DNA of 64,000 nucleotides from CAILZL01 sp050248275 (GCA_050248275.1 JBFWSR010000009.1:62001-126000), one strand, 5' to 3'. Positions 1-8,636 are shown, numbered from the stretch's first letter. The notes: a model not told the origin generated them from the letters alone. A program made the numbers and translations.

Positions 1-1040
1 TTTTTCTCGCCAGCGATCTGCCTGCCGATCCGGCGACACGCGACAAGGTATTGCTCAAGGTCATGGGGTCTCCCGATGTGCGGCAGATCGATGGCATCGG
101 CGGCGCCGATCCCTTGACCAGCAAGGTGGCCATTGTTTCGAAATCCACTCGTCCTGGCGTGGATGTCGATTTCCTGTTTGCCCAGGTGGTGCTGGATAAA
201 CCGCTGGTGGATGTCAGTCCCAACTGCGGCAACATGCTGGCGGGCGTCGGACCCTTTGCAATAGATCGAGGTTTGATCGCCGCACAGGATGGCGAAACCA
301 GAGTCTCCATCTACATGGTGAATACCGGCAATCTGGCCGTGGCGACGGTGCAGACGCCGGGCGGCGTGGTGACCTACGACGGCGATACCGTGATCTCCGG
401 CGTGCCCGGTTCGGCGGCGCCCATCGCCATCGATTTCATGGACACCGCCGGTTCGGTCTGCGAGTCCATGCTGCCAACCGGTCGTGTAAGAGATGTGGTT
501 GCCGGTATCGAAGTCACCTGCATCGACAATGGCATGCCGGTGGTGGTGATTCCGGCAACCAGCATGGGCATTACGGGTTATGAAAGCCCAAAGGAACTGG
601 AGAACAACGCGGCGCTTCGCAAGAAGCTGGAAGAAGTACGCTGGGCGGCGGGAGAATTAATGGGCCTGGGCGATGTGCGCGACAAGGTAGTGCCCAAGAT
701 GTCGATGATTGCTGCGCCCATGACCGGCGGCCATGTCTGCACCCGTACCTTCATTCCACACAAATGCCATACGGCCATCGGTGTGCTGGGCGCGGTCAGC
801 GTCGCAACGGCCTGCGCCTTGCCCGGTTCGGTGGCCGAGGGCATTGCCAAAGTTTCTCCCGGCTCACCGTTGCTGATGTCAGTGGAACATCCCACCGGCG
901 AATTTACGGTCACGCTGGAATATTCGGGTACGTCGGCTGCGGATTTCAAAGTGGGCCGTTCCGGCATCCTGCGCACTGCACGCGCTTTGATGCAGGGCCA
1001 AGCACTGGTGCCGAAAGCCGTGTGGGACGGTACAAAGTAG
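1..1040 (+). CDS. galD: 4-oxalomesaconate tautomerase (PrpF family), 5' end missing
   Basis: The reading frame is open from base 3 at the window edge, so the N-terminus is outside; about 345 residues are visible. The stretch ending in QIDGIGGADPLTSKVAIV, the NCGNM motif and the late GHVCTRTF segment are typical of PrpF-fold isomerases (GalD/LigU). These convert between tautomers of 4-oxalomesaconate in the protocatechuate 4,5-cleavage and gallate pathways. The call over other PrpF proteins (for example methylaconitate isomerase) rests on the adjacent ligJ, ligI, ligC and ligAB genes. The gene converges on ligJ with 16 bases between the stops. Confidence 0.85.
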   Translation, partial: FLASDLPADPATRDKVLLKVMGSPDVRQIDGIGGADPLTSKVAIVSKSTRPGVDVDFLFAQVVLDKPLVDVSPNCGNMLAGVGPFAIDRGLIAAQDGETRVSIYMVNTGNLAVATVQTPGGVVTYDGDTVISGVPGSAAPIAIDFMDTAGSVCESMLPTGRVRDVVAGIEVTCIDNGMPVVVIPATSMGITGYESPKELENNAALRKKLEEVRWAAGELMGLGDVRDKVVPKMSMIAAPMTGGHVCTRTFIPHKCHTAIGVLGAVSVATACALPGSVAEGIAKVSPGSPLLMSVEHPTGEFTVTLEYSGTSAADFKVGRSGILRTARALMQGQALVPKAVWDGTK

Positions 1041-1042
1041 GA

Positions 1043-1074
1043 CACAGCCAATTGTATTACTGGCTGTGCTTTTT
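1043..1074 (+). terminator. Rho-independent terminator after galD
   Basis: A perfect 8-bp stem (CACAGCCA at 1043-1050, TGGCTGTG at 1061-1068) with a 10-nt loop is followed by CT and a run of T. It lies between the convergent galD and ligJ stops and overlaps the last codons of ligJ. The T-run serves the plus strand best. Confidence 0.75.
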
Positions 1075-2088
1075 ATTCAGCAGTGCGTCCAGTCGCGGGA
1101 AAACCTTGCGGGCATTGCCTTCGAATACCTTGTAGCGATCTGATTCGCTCAGATTGAGGGTGGCATCGACGTAGCGCTTGGTGTCGTCGAAATTGAAGCC
1201 GGTTTCAGGATCGATGCCGCGCACCGCGCCGACCATTTCCGAGGCGAACAGGATGTTGTCCACGGGCACTACCTTGGTCAGCAGATCGACGCCGGGCTGG
1301 TGATACACGCAGGTGTCGAAGAACACATTCTTCATTACATGATCTTGCAGCAAAGGACGGTTCAATGCCTGCGCCAGCCCGCGGAAACGACCCCAGTGAT
1401 AGGGCGCGGCGCCGCCGCCATGCGGGATGACAAATTTAAGGGCAGGGAAGTCTTTAAAGAGATCACCTTCGATGAGTTGCATGAAGGCCGTGGTATCGGC
1501 ATTCAGATAATGCGCGCCGGTGGTGTGAAAACAGGGATTGCAACTGGTGCTGACATGAATCATGGCCGGCACATCGAGTTCAATCATCTTTTCATACAGG
1601 GGATACCACCAGCGATCGGTGAGCGGTGGCTCTTTCCAGTGACCGCCGGACGGATCGGGATTCAAATTGAGACCGACGAAGCCATATTCCCTGACGCAAC
1701 GTTCCAGCTCGGCAATACAGGTGTCGATGGTCACGCCGGGCGATTGCGGCAGCATGCAGGCGCCGACGAAATTGTCAGGATATAACTGCGTGACGCGATA
1801 GATCAATTCGTTGCAGATCGATGCCCATGCTGAGCTGACCTGAAAATCGCCGATGTGGTGCGCCATGAAGCTGGCGCGCGGCGAGAAGATGGTGAGATCG
1901 GTACCGCGCTCGCGTTGCAGCTTGAGCTGCGCGCCTTCCAGGCTGTCGCGGATTTCATCGTCGCTGATGCCGGGCCTGTGAGTTGGCAGTGCCGTACGGT
2001 TCTTGAGTGCGGCCAACTGTGCATTGCGAAAGGCCTGCAGGCTGTCGGGCGCTGTCGTGTAGTGACCGTGACAGTCGATTATTCGCAT
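1057..2088 (-). CDS. ligJ: 4-oxalomesaconate hydratase (amidohydrolase family)
   Basis: 343 residues from the ATG at 2088 (MRIIDCHGHYTT); 27 upstream in-frame residues look non-coding. It is a metal-dependent TIM-barrel amidohydrolase with HxH at residues 6-8 of the mature numbering and further metal/active-site segments around MIHVSTSC, IPHGGG and LFASEM. LigJ adds water to 4-oxalomesaconate to give 4-carboxy-4-hydroxy-2-oxoadipate. The length and the neighbours galD, ligAB, ligC and ligI support LigJ over other decarboxylase-like amidohydrolases. It is divergent from the LigA/LigB-like pair across a 177-bp regulatory gap. Confidence 0.85.
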   Translation of the reverse strand: MRIIDCHGHYTTAPDSLQAFRNAQLAALKNRTALPTHRPGISDDEIRDSLEGAQLKLQRERGTDLTIFSPRASFMAHHIGDFQVSSAWASICNELIYRVTQLYPDNFVGACMLPQSPGVTIDTCIAELERCVREYGFVGLNLNPDPSGGHWKEPPLTDRWWYPLYEKMIELDVPAMIHVSTSCNPCFHTTGAHYLNADTTAFMQLIEGDLFKDFPALKFVIPHGGGAAPYHWGRFRGLAQALNRPLLQDHVMKNVFFDTCVYHQPGVDLLTKVVPVDNILFASEMVGAVRGIDPETGFNFDDTKRYVDATLNLSESDRYKVFEGNARKVFPRLDALLNKKHSQ

Positions 2089-2210
2089 GGTGGCAGACCC
2101 TGGCAGCGTTGCAATTGCAAGATGATGGAGGCACACGGGCAGTTTCCGCATGCCGGGACGGTGATACACGAGGAATCCCGTATCGTGGAAAGTATTTCAC
2201 AGGCAAATAA

Positions 2211-2230
2211 TGTATGCAATTCTGTATTCA
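2211..2230. promoter_or_regulatory. Candidate operator in ligJ / ligAB-like divergent region
   Basis: TGTATGCAAT at 2211-2220 is directly followed by TCTGTATTCA. The first half matches 9 of 10 bases of TGTATACAAT at 6681 in the other divergent lig promoter region. GntR/FCD-type repressors often bind TTGTATACAA-like palindromes, so a shared regulator is plausible. No regulator gene is in the window. Confidence 0.35.
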
Positions 2231-2265
2231 TTTTAATACCTCCATTGACCACCAAGGTGTCGGCC

Positions 2266-2610
2266 ATGACTGAGCCAGCGACGATCCCGGGCACCACCAT
2301 CTTCGATGGTAAAGAAGCCGTGAAGGGTTATGCCCTCAACCGGATGTGTTTTTCCTTCAACCAGGCGGAAAACCGTGCGGCGTTTCTCGCCGATGAGGAT
2401 GCCTATTGTGCCCGCTATGGGTTGACGCCTGAGCAGCGTGCAGCGATCAAAAGCCGGCAGGTGCTGGAACTGATCGCGGCCGGCGGCAATATCTATTACC
2501 TCGCCAAATTCGCCGGCATTTTCGGTATGAATGTGCAGGACATCGGCGCGCAGCAGACGGGCATGCCGCTGGCGGTGTTCAAGGCCAGACTACTTGAGGC
2601 AGGGAAATAA
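2266..2610 (+). CDS. LigA-like small subunit of a class III extradiol dioxygenase (second copy)
   Basis: 114 residues from the ATG at 2266. It has the LigA-type helical fold signatures: PGTTIFD near residue 8, LNRMCFSF near 24, a TPEQR segment near 53 and GGNIYYLAKF near 72. It ends shortly after TGMPLAVFKARLLEAGK and lacks the GGRSP tail found in the canonical LigA at 5328-5744. It sits one base before the LigB-like gene, so the two are translationally coupled. In LigAB enzymes the small subunit caps the active site of the large one. The substrate is unknown: protocatechuate, gallate or a methoxylated relative are all possible. Confidence 0.8.
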   Translation: MTEPATIPGTTIFDGKEAVKGYALNRMCFSFNQAENRAAFLADEDAYCARYGLTPEQRAAIKSRQVLELIAAGGNIYYLAKFAGIFGMNVQDIGAQQTGMPLAVFKARLLEAGK

Positions 2611-2611
2611 T

Positions 2612-3487
2612 ATGGCACGCATACTGGGTTCGATTTGCACCACGCATGTGCCGTCCATCGGCGGCGCCATTGCCAGGAATCAGCAGCGCGATCCCTACTG
2701 GCAGCCGTTCTTCGATGGCTTTCCGCCGGTACATGCCTGGCTGGAGCGGGTTCAGCCCGATGTGGTCGTGGTGTTTTATAACGATCATGGTCTGAATTTC
2801 TTTCTCGACAATCTGCCGACCTTTGCGGTTGGCGCCGCTGAGCGTTATCGCAATGAAGATGAGGGCTGGGGCATTCCCGCGCTGGGTGATTTTCCCGGCG
2901 ATCCCGAATTCTCATGGCATGTGATCAACACGTTGGTGGAGAGTGACTTCGACATTGCGACCTGCCAGCAGATGCTGGTGGATCATGCTTTCTCGCTGCC
3001 AATGAAATTTCTGTGGCCCGACAAGGACAATCACTGGCCGGTGAAGACCATCCCGATCTGCATCAACACTGTGCAGCACCCCATGCCATCGCCTAGGCGT
3101 TGTTTCGAACTGGGCAGGGCCGTGGGCCGCGCCATCGAAAGCTATCCCAAGGATCTCAAGGTGGTGGTGGTGGGCACCGGCGGCCTGTCGCATCAACTGG
3201 ATGGCACGCGCGCCGGTTTCATGAACAAGGAATTCGATCTGATGTGTCTGGACAAGCTGATCAGCGATCCTGAAGCGCTGACCCGGTATAGCCCGCGACA
3301 GATCATCGAACTGGCCGGTTCACAGGGCGTCGAGATCGTCATGTGGATTGCTGCGCGCGCGGCATTGCTGGGGGAGGTGCGCGAATTGCATCGCAACTAT
3401 CACATCCCCATTTCCAATACCGCCGCCGGTTTGCAGTTACTGGAAAACCAGCCCAGGGTCCGCGAAGGACAGCGGCGCGCCGGCTGA
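2612..3487 (+). CDS. LigB-like catalytic subunit of a class III extradiol dioxygenase (second copy)
   Basis: 291 residues. Candidate Fe(II) ligands are His12 (CTTHVPS), His59 (YNDHG) and Glu241 (GVEIVMW); His194 (GGLSHQLDG) matches the catalytic acid/base of LigB. The fold and length fit LigB, but the sequence is much further from known protocatechuate 4,5-dioxygenase than the gene at 4483-5328. It forms a two-gene unit with the LigA-like gene, oriented opposite to the main lig genes. It may accept another catechol such as gallate or 3-O-methylgallate. That is inference from having two enzymes in one cluster. Confidence 0.8.
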   Translation: MARILGSICTTHVPSIGGAIARNQQRDPYWQPFFDGFPPVHAWLERVQPDVVVVFYNDHGLNFFLDNLPTFAVGAAERYRNEDEGWGIPALGDFPGDPEFSWHVINTLVESDFDIATCQQMLVDHAFSLPMKFLWPDKDNHWPVKTIPICINTVQHPMPSPRRCFELGRAVGRAIESYPKDLKVVVVGTGGLSHQLDGTRAGFMNKEFDLMCLDKLISDPEALTRYSPRQIIELAGSQGVEIVMWIAARAALLGEVRELHRNYHIPISNTAAGLQLLENQPRVREGQRRAG

Positions 3488-3528
3488 ACCGTTAAGACAG
3501 TGCTGCGCCCATGCTTCGGTGCAGTGCT

Positions 3529-4479
3529 TCAAGCGTCGGCATGCAGGCATTGTTCCAGGCGATGCAGGGTCTGCATCGCCGGCAGCGCCTGGCGCACGCT
3601 GGCATTGGGCTCGCGACCTGCGCGGATGGCGGCAAAGAACTCGCGATCCTGCAGCTCGATGCCGTTCATTGAGACATCCACCTTCGAGACATCGATCTGG
3701 TTGTTCTTGCCGTCGAACAGATCGTCGTAGCGGCAAATGTACGTGCCGTTGTCGCAGATGTAGCGGAAGAAAGTGCCCAGCGGGCCATCGTTGTTGAACG
3801 ACAGCGACAATGTACAAATCGCGCCACCCGGTACTTTCATGCCGATGCTCATGTCCATGGCGATGCCGAGGGTCGGGCTCATCGGTCCCTGCAAGGCGTA
3901 GCATTGCGAAACCAGCTCGCCGGTCTGGTACATGAACAGATCGACCGTATGGCAGGCGTGATGCCATAACAGATGATCGGTCCAACTGCGTGGCTTGCCC
4001 AGCGCATTCATGTTGGTGCGACGAAAGAAATAAGTCTGCACATCCATCTGCAACACTTTCAGTTCGCCCGCCTTGATCTTGCCATGCACCCATTGATGAC
4101 TGGGATTGAAACGACGGGTATGACCGGCCATGGCCACCAACCCGGTTTCCTGCTGCACCTTGACGACTTGCTCGGCATCCTTGAGGTTGTCGGCCATCGG
4201 AATTTCGATCATCACATGCTTGCCGGCGCGCATCGCCGCGATGCCCTGGCTGGCATGCATGGGGGTGGGTGTGGTGAGGATGACGGCTTCCACGCCCGGC
4301 TGCGCCAGACATTCTTCGTAGGTGGTGGACCAATGTGGAATGCCGAATTGCTCGGCCAGTGCTTTGGTGTGCTCCGGCACGCCGCCGGCCAGCGTGACTA
4401 CTTCAATGCCGGGAATGTTGCGAATGGCTTCCAGGTGCTTGGTGCCGAACGCGCCTTCACCTGCCAGACAGATCTTCAT
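3529..4479 (-). CDS. ligC: 4-carboxy-2-hydroxymuconate-6-semialdehyde dehydrogenase
   Basis: 316 residues, Gfo/Idh/MocA oxidoreductase family. The N-terminal Rossmann motif GEGAFG (residues 7-12) binds NAD(P), and a central H-x-C-H-T-V-D segment follows EPxP-like variation near residue 97. LigC oxidizes the hemiacetal form of the PCA 4,5-ring-cleavage product to 2-pyrone-4,6-dicarboxylate, the substrate of LigI. Its stop lies 41 bases from the convergent LigB-like stop. It follows ligB by 3 bases and is the last gene of the ligI-to-ligC block on this strand. Confidence 0.85.
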   Translation of the reverse strand: MKICLAGEGAFGTKHLEAIRNIPGIEVVTLAGGVPEHTKALAEQFGIPHWSTTYEECLAQPGVEAVILTTPTPMHASQGIAAMRAGKHVMIEIPMADNLKDAEQVVKVQQETGLVAMAGHTRRFNPSHQWVHGKIKAGELKVLQMDVQTYFFRRTNMNALGKPRSWTDHLLWHHACHTVDLFMYQTGELVSQCYALQGPMSPTLGIAMDMSIGMKVPGGAICTLSLSFNNDGPLGTFFRYICDNGTYICRYDDLFDGKNNQIDVSKVDVSMNGIELQDREFFAAIRAGREPNASVRQALPAMQTLHRLEQCLHADA

Positions 4480-4482
4480 GAT

Positions 4483-5328
4483 TCAGTTTCCTGTGTTCTC
4501 TAAAACCAGATGGCCCACTGCCGTATTGGACGCGGGCACATGATAAAAACGATGCAGCATCTTCACCCTGGGCGTGAGCGCGCCGCGCATGATCAGCCAC
4601 ATCACCAGCTCGATGCCTTCGGAGCCGGACTCGCGCAGGTATTCAATATGCGTGATGGCGGCGGCCTGTTCGGGCGCGTCGATCAGCAGATCGAGAAATC
4701 GGTTGTCGAATTCCTTGTTGATGAGGCCGGCGCGCGGGCCCTGCAATTGATGCGACATGCCGCCCGTGCCCCAGACCATCACCCGCAGATCTTCAGGATA
4801 GGATTCCACTGCCTTGCGAATGGCCTGACCGAGGCGATAGCAGCGATGGCCCGTGGGCGCCGGGTATTGCACCACGTTCACCGCCAGCGGAATCACCTTG
4901 CATGGCCAGGCCTGGGTCTGACCATATACCAGCGACAGTGGCACGGTCAGACCATGATCGACATCCATCTTGTTGACGATGGTCATGTCGAATTCATCGA
5001 GAATCAATGACTGCGCCAGATGCGCGGCCAGTTCCGCGTGACCCTTGACCACCGGTACGGGGCGCGGTCCCCAGCCTTCATCGGCGGGCGGAAATTCCTC
5101 GGCGCAACCGAGTGCAAAGGTGGGAATCATTTCCAGCGAGAAGGCCGAGGCATGATCGTTGTAAGCCAGAATCACTACATCGGGCCGGGCTTGCTGTATC
5201 CACTGCTTGGCGAAGTCATACCCATCGAACACCGGTTTCCAGTACGGTTCCTGCGTCTTGCCTTGATCGAACGCAGCGCCCACCGCAGGAATATGCGAGG
5301 TGGCCAGGCCGGCAAATATTGTGGCCAT
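4483..5328 (-). CDS. ligB: Protocatechuate 4,5-dioxygenase beta subunit
   Basis: 281 residues and very similar to characterized LigB as I remember it: DVVILAYNDHASAF, ADEGWGPRPVP, VWGTGGMSHQLQGPRAG and SNTAVG are all present. Fe(II) ligands are His12, the NDH histidine and the Glu of GIELVMW; the His of GGMSHQ is the acid/base. The enzyme opens protocatechuate between C4 and C5. The start codon overlaps the ligA stop by one base (TAATG), giving translational coupling. This is the canonical copy; the gene at 2612 is a diverged paralogue. Confidence 0.92.
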   Translation of the reverse strand: MATIFAGLATSHIPAVGAAFDQGKTQEPYWKPVFDGYDFAKQWIQQARPDVVILAYNDHASAFSLEMIPTFALGCAEEFPPADEGWGPRPVPVVKGHAELAAHLAQSLILDEFDMTIVNKMDVDHGLTVPLSLVYGQTQAWPCKVIPLAVNVVQYPAPTGHRCYRLGQAIRKAVESYPEDLRVMVWGTGGMSHQLQGPRAGLINKEFDNRFLDLLIDAPEQAAAITHIEYLRESGSEGIELVMWLIMRGALTPRVKMLHRFYHVPASNTAVGHLVLENTGN

Positions 5329-5744
5329 TATTTGCGCTCCGGCATGAGTGAATGCAATTGTTCCGACTGGTAACGATTGCCTTCCGGGGAACGACCGCCG
5401 TTGAGCATCATCTGCGCGTACTCCTGCTGCGTCATGCCGGTCATGGTGGCGGCGGCATACTGGAATGACTGGCCATCCGAGGAAAAAATCTTGGCCAGAA
5501 AATAGATATTGCCGCCCAGCGCCAGCATCCGGTTGTAGTCGCGTTGCATGACGGCTTCGCGCTGTTCGGGCGTCATCGGCCAGCGCTGGAGGTATTCCGC
5601 TTCATTGGCTTTGAAGGCCGCGCGGCCTTCCGGTTTCATCAGCGACATGCAGAACTGGTTCAGGTGAAATCCCTGACGCGAGCGTTCGGCATCGAACACG
5701 GTGGTGCCGGGAATGTCGTCGTACTCTTTGGGCTGTCGGGTCAT
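5328..5744 (-). CDS. ligA: Protocatechuate 4,5-dioxygenase alpha subunit
   Basis: 138 residues. Signatures match known LigA in order: DDIPGTTVFDAERSRQG, LNQFCMSLMK, TPEQREAVMQRDYNRM, GGNIYFLAK and TGMTQQEYAQMM followed by GGRSP. It is the non-metal subunit that shapes the LigB active site. It lies 9 bases downstream of ligI and overlaps ligB by one base, so ligI-ligA-ligB-ligC is read as one operon. Confidence 0.92.
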   Translation of the reverse strand: MTRQPKEYDDIPGTTVFDAERSRQGFHLNQFCMSLMKPEGRAAFKANEAEYLQRWPMTPEQREAVMQRDYNRMLALGGNIYFLAKIFSSDGQSFQYAAATMTGMTQQEYAQMMLNGGRSPEGNRYQSEQLHSLMPERK

Positions 5745-5753
5745 GGCGCTTCC

Positions 5754-6635
5754 TCAGCCGGTAAATTCATACAGACGATGCGGGTTGTCTACCAGAATCA
5801 GTTTCTGCGTTGACGCATCCGGCATCATGAGTGGAATCAGATCCACCAGATCGCCATCATTGGGCATGTGTCTGGCGATGTTGGGATGCGGCCAGTCGGT
5901 GCCCCATAGGATGCGATCCGCGCCGGCATCTATCAATTGCCGGGCAAAGGGCACCGCGCTGTTGAAGGGCGGACCTTCGGCGGCGGCAATGCGTTCAGCG
6001 CCGCTGATTTTGATCCAGCATTTTTGGTTGCGGCGATGCAGATTCAGCAGCACCTTGAAGGGTTCCTGATCCAGTCCATCCTGCGTCGGCACGCGGCCCA
6101 TGTGGTCGATGATGAACGGCACCGGAAAGTGTTGCAGCATGTCATCGTATTTCGGCAGGTCCTTGGCATCGAAGTGCAGATCGACATGCCAGCCCAATGG
6201 TTGAATGCGGGCCACTACACGGTGAAACTCTTCCATATCAGGCACGCCGCCCAGATGCGCCACGAAATTGAAACGCACGCCGCGAAAACCAGCGGCATGC
6301 AGTTTGCGGAAATCGGCTTCGCTGAAACTGTCGTCGGCGTTGGCCACGCCGCGATACTTGCCGCCGCTTTGCGCAATGGCATCGACAATCACCGTATTGT
6401 CGACGCCATGGCAGCTGGCATTGACCAGCACGGCGCGTTCCAGTCCCAGCGTGGCCTGCAATTTTTTGAAATCAGCTAGGCCAGCATCGGGCGGCGTGTA
6501 GGTGCGATCTGGCGCGAACGGGTACTGATGCGCGGGGCCGAAAATATGGCAGTGCGCATCCGTCGCGCCGGGCGGCGGCCGATAGTTCGGCTTGCGCGTA
6601 TTCGGGTCCGGGGCCTTGCAGGTGGGAATGCTCAT
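5754..6635 (-). CDS. ligI: 2-pyrone-4,6-dicarboxylate lactonase
   Basis: 293 residues from the ATG at 6635; an 18-residue upstream extension is not expected. Amidohydrolase motifs match LigI: DAHCHIFGP near residue 26, NASCHG, RGVRFNFVAHLG, IDHMGRVP and WGTDWPHPN near the C-terminus. LigI hydrolyses the pyrone made by LigC to the oxalomesaconate/4-carboxy-2-hydroxymuconate pair that GalD and LigJ then process. It is the first gene of the ligI-A-B-C operon and divergent from the aldehyde dehydrogenase. Confidence 0.9.
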   Translation of the reverse strand: MSIPTCKAPDPNTRKPNYRPPPGATDAHCHIFGPAHQYPFAPDRTYTPPDAGLADFKKLQATLGLERAVLVNASCHGVDNTVIVDAIAQSGGKYRGVANADDSFSEADFRKLHAAGFRGVRFNFVAHLGGVPDMEEFHRVVARIQPLGWHVDLHFDAKDLPKYDDMLQHFPVPFIIDHMGRVPTQDGLDQEPFKVLLNLHRRNQKCWIKISGAERIAAAEGPPFNSAVPFARQLIDAGADRILWGTDWPHPNIARHMPNDGDLVDLIPLMMPDASTQKLILVDNPHRLYEFTG

Positions 6636-6680
6636 ACGGGTTACATGCACTGCGGCGGGTGAAACATTATAGGGCATAAG

Positions 6681-6690
6681 TGTATACAAT
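6681..6690. promoter_or_regulatory. Candidate operator in ligI / aldehyde dehydrogenase divergent region
   Basis: TGTATACAAT contains the perfect 8-bp palindrome TGTATACA and matches the motif at 2211-2220 in 9 of 10 bases. Its position between divergent genes suits a repressor site. The assignment is inference from the two occurrences. Confidence 0.35.
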
Positions 6691-6730
6691 ATTGCAGGCT
6701 AATTGACAGCTGCAACCGTATCGACGATTT

Positions 6731-6760
6731 TTCTCGATGGAGACATTCTCGATGGAGACA
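6731..6760 (+). repeat. Exact 15-bp tandem duplication at the dehydrogenase start
   Basis: TTCTCGATGGAGACA occurs twice back to back (6731-6745, 6746-6760). Each unit carries an in-frame ATG and a GGAG Shine-Dalgarno core. The second GGAG sits 6 bases before the ATG at 6764, so this duplication multiplies possible starts without shifting frame. Confidence 0.9.
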
Positions 6761-6763
6761 TCC

Positions 6764-8200
6764 ATGTCCGCGTCCAGCTCAGACCTGTCTATCAGTGGTT
6801 TTTCATTGCTGATCAATGGCGAATTGTGCGACAGCCCGGAACGTCTACAGGTGATCAATCCGGCGACCGGCGCAATCTTTGCCGATTGCCCGGCCGCCAC
6901 GCGGACGCAACTCGACGAAGCAGTAGCGGCCGCGCGCAAGGCGGCGCTGACCTGGAGCCAGACCAGCTTTGAAGAACGACGCGCGCTGATCAAGCGGTTT
7001 TCCGCTGCCTTGCAAGCCAACCGGGACCAGCTTGCCGAACTGTTGACCAGGGAGCAGGGCAAGCCGCTGGGACAGGCGCGCGATGAAATCGGTCGTGCCG
7101 GCACGCAAGGCGAGGGCATGGCGCAGATCGGGATCGAGTCCGAGATCATCACCGACAATGCCGAGCGTCGTATTGAACTGCACTACGTGCCATTGGGGAT
7201 AGTGGGCATCATCACGCCCTGGAATGCGCCCATCAATCTGGCGGCAGGACCATTGGTGTCCGCTTTGTACACGGGCAATACCGTGATTTTAAAGCCGTCG
7301 CCCTATACGCCGTTGTGTACCTTGAAAATGGGCGAACTGTTACGCGATATTTTTCCACCGGGTGTAGTGAATGTACTGGCGGGTGGCGATGAACTGGGAC
7401 GCTGGATGACCGAGCATCCGGGCATCGACAAAATTTCTTTCACAGGTTCAGTCGCCACAGGCAAGAAAGTCATGGCCAGCGCCGCCGGCACGCTCAAGCG
7501 CGTGACGCTGGAACTGGGCGGCAATGATGCGGCCATCGTGCTCGACGATGTCGATGTCAAGGCGGTCGCACCCAAATTGTTCTTTGCCGGTTTCGTCAAC
7601 AGCGGCCAGGTGTGCATGGCCATCAAGCGCATTTATGCGCATGAAAAAATCCATGATGCACTCTGTGAAGCGCTTGCAGAAGAAGCGCGCAAGGCCAGGA
7701 TCGGCAATGGCCTGGACCCGGCCACGCAATACGGTCCGCTGCAGAACAGGATGCAGTACGACAAGGTGGCCGGCCTGCTCGATGACATCAAACAATCCGG
7801 CGCCCGCATTCTGGCGGGCGGCGAAGTGCCGCAAGGGCCGGGTTATTTCATTGCGCCCACGGTGGTTTGTGATGTCAGCGACGACAGCCGCATTGTGCGC
7901 GAGGAGCAATTCGGTCCGGTGTTGCCGGTGCTCAGGTTCAGCGATGTGGAAGACGCCATCCGGCGCGCCAACGACACCCGCTATGGTCTGGCCGGTTCGG
8001 TGTGGAGCGCCGACATTGAACGCGCCGCAAAAATCGCCGCGCGTCTGGAAGTGGGCACGGCATGGGTGAATCAGCATCGCGCCACCGCGGCCAATGTGCC
8101 CTTCGGCGGCGCCAAGGAATCCGGCATCGGCCGTCACTATTCGATCATCGGTCTGAAATCGAACATGGAACCGCGGGTGATCAGCATCTTGAAAGGCTGA
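6764..8200 (+). CDS. NAD(P)-dependent aldehyde dehydrogenase
   Basis: 478 residues from the ATG at 6764, chosen because GGAG lies 6 bases upstream; in-frame ATGs at 6737 and 6752 would add up to 9 residues. It is a class ALDH: the ITPWNAP segment, SFTGS coenzyme motif, general base Glu250 in LELGGND and nucleophile Cys284 in SGQVCMA are present, and FGGAKESGIG is near the end. The substrate cannot be read from sequence. Beside the lig genes an aromatic aldehyde (vanillin- or protocatechualdehyde-type) is likely but unproven. It is divergent from ligI. Confidence 0.85.
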   Translation: MSASSSDLSISGFSLLINGELCDSPERLQVINPATGAIFADCPAATRTQLDEAVAAARKAALTWSQTSFEERRALIKRFSAALQANRDQLAELLTREQGKPLGQARDEIGRAGTQGEGMAQIGIESEIITDNAERRIELHYVPLGIVGIITPWNAPINLAAGPLVSALYTGNTVILKPSPYTPLCTLKMGELLRDIFPPGVVNVLAGGDELGRWMTEHPGIDKISFTGSVATGKKVMASAAGTLKRVTLELGGNDAAIVLDDVDVKAVAPKLFFAGFVNSGQVCMAIKRIYAHEKIHDALCEALAEEARKARIGNGLDPATQYGPLQNRMQYDKVAGLLDDIKQSGARILAGGEVPQGPGYFIAPTVVCDVSDDSRIVREEQFGPVLPVLRFSDVEDAIRRANDTRYGLAGSVWSADIERAAKIAARLEVGTAWVNQHRATAANVPFGGAKESGIGRHYSIIGLKSNMEPRVISILKG

Positions 8201-8390
8201 GTTTCAGTTGCCAGTACACAAGGGTGAGCGGTTGATAGGCAAAGACCGTGGCTATGCCGCCAGGCCATGATCGGCTAAGCTGCCCGAGTGGATGACGCTT
8301 GCGCAGATAGTGCAGGGCAGGGGTTTCCGCAAAGTAAATTATCCAATCGTCTTCGGTGGCCATTTGGTCAGCACTGTCTGTTAGTTTCTT

Positions 8391-8630
8391 ATGTGCCTAG
8401 CGATTCCCATGCGCGTCATCGCCATCGACGGTTACACGGCTCAATGCGCAGCCAAAGGCATTGAGCGTGACGTAAGCCTGTTCCTGCTTCAGGACATCAA
8501 GGTCGAAGTGGGCGATTTCGTCATGGTGCATGTGGGTTACGCCATCCAGAAAATTCAGGCGCAAGAAGCCCGCATGGCCTGGGCGGCCTACGATGCCATG
8601 CTTGCGACCGGCGAACCGGCAGATACGTGA
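8391..8630 (+). CDS. hypC: Hydrogenase maturation chaperone HypC
   Basis: 79 residues beginning MCLAIP, the invariant HypC/HupF start whose Cys2 binds the iron-cyanide-CO intermediate and the hydrogenase large subunit. It contains the expected GDFVMVHVGYAI beta segment. First gene of the hypCABDFE operon. No clear Shine-Dalgarno precedes the ATG. The 190-bp gap upstream contains nothing I can identify. Confidence 0.92.
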   Translation: MCLAIPMRVIAIDGYTAQCAAKGIERDVSLFLLQDIKVEVGDFVMVHVGYAIQKIQAQEARMAWAAYDAMLATGEPADT

Positions 8631-8636
8631 ACCGCA

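Noticed and set aside
8181..8363. 60-residue minus-strand frame after the aldehyde dehydrogenase
   Set aside because: It overlaps the dehydrogenase end, has no family resemblance and no ribosome site that I can see.
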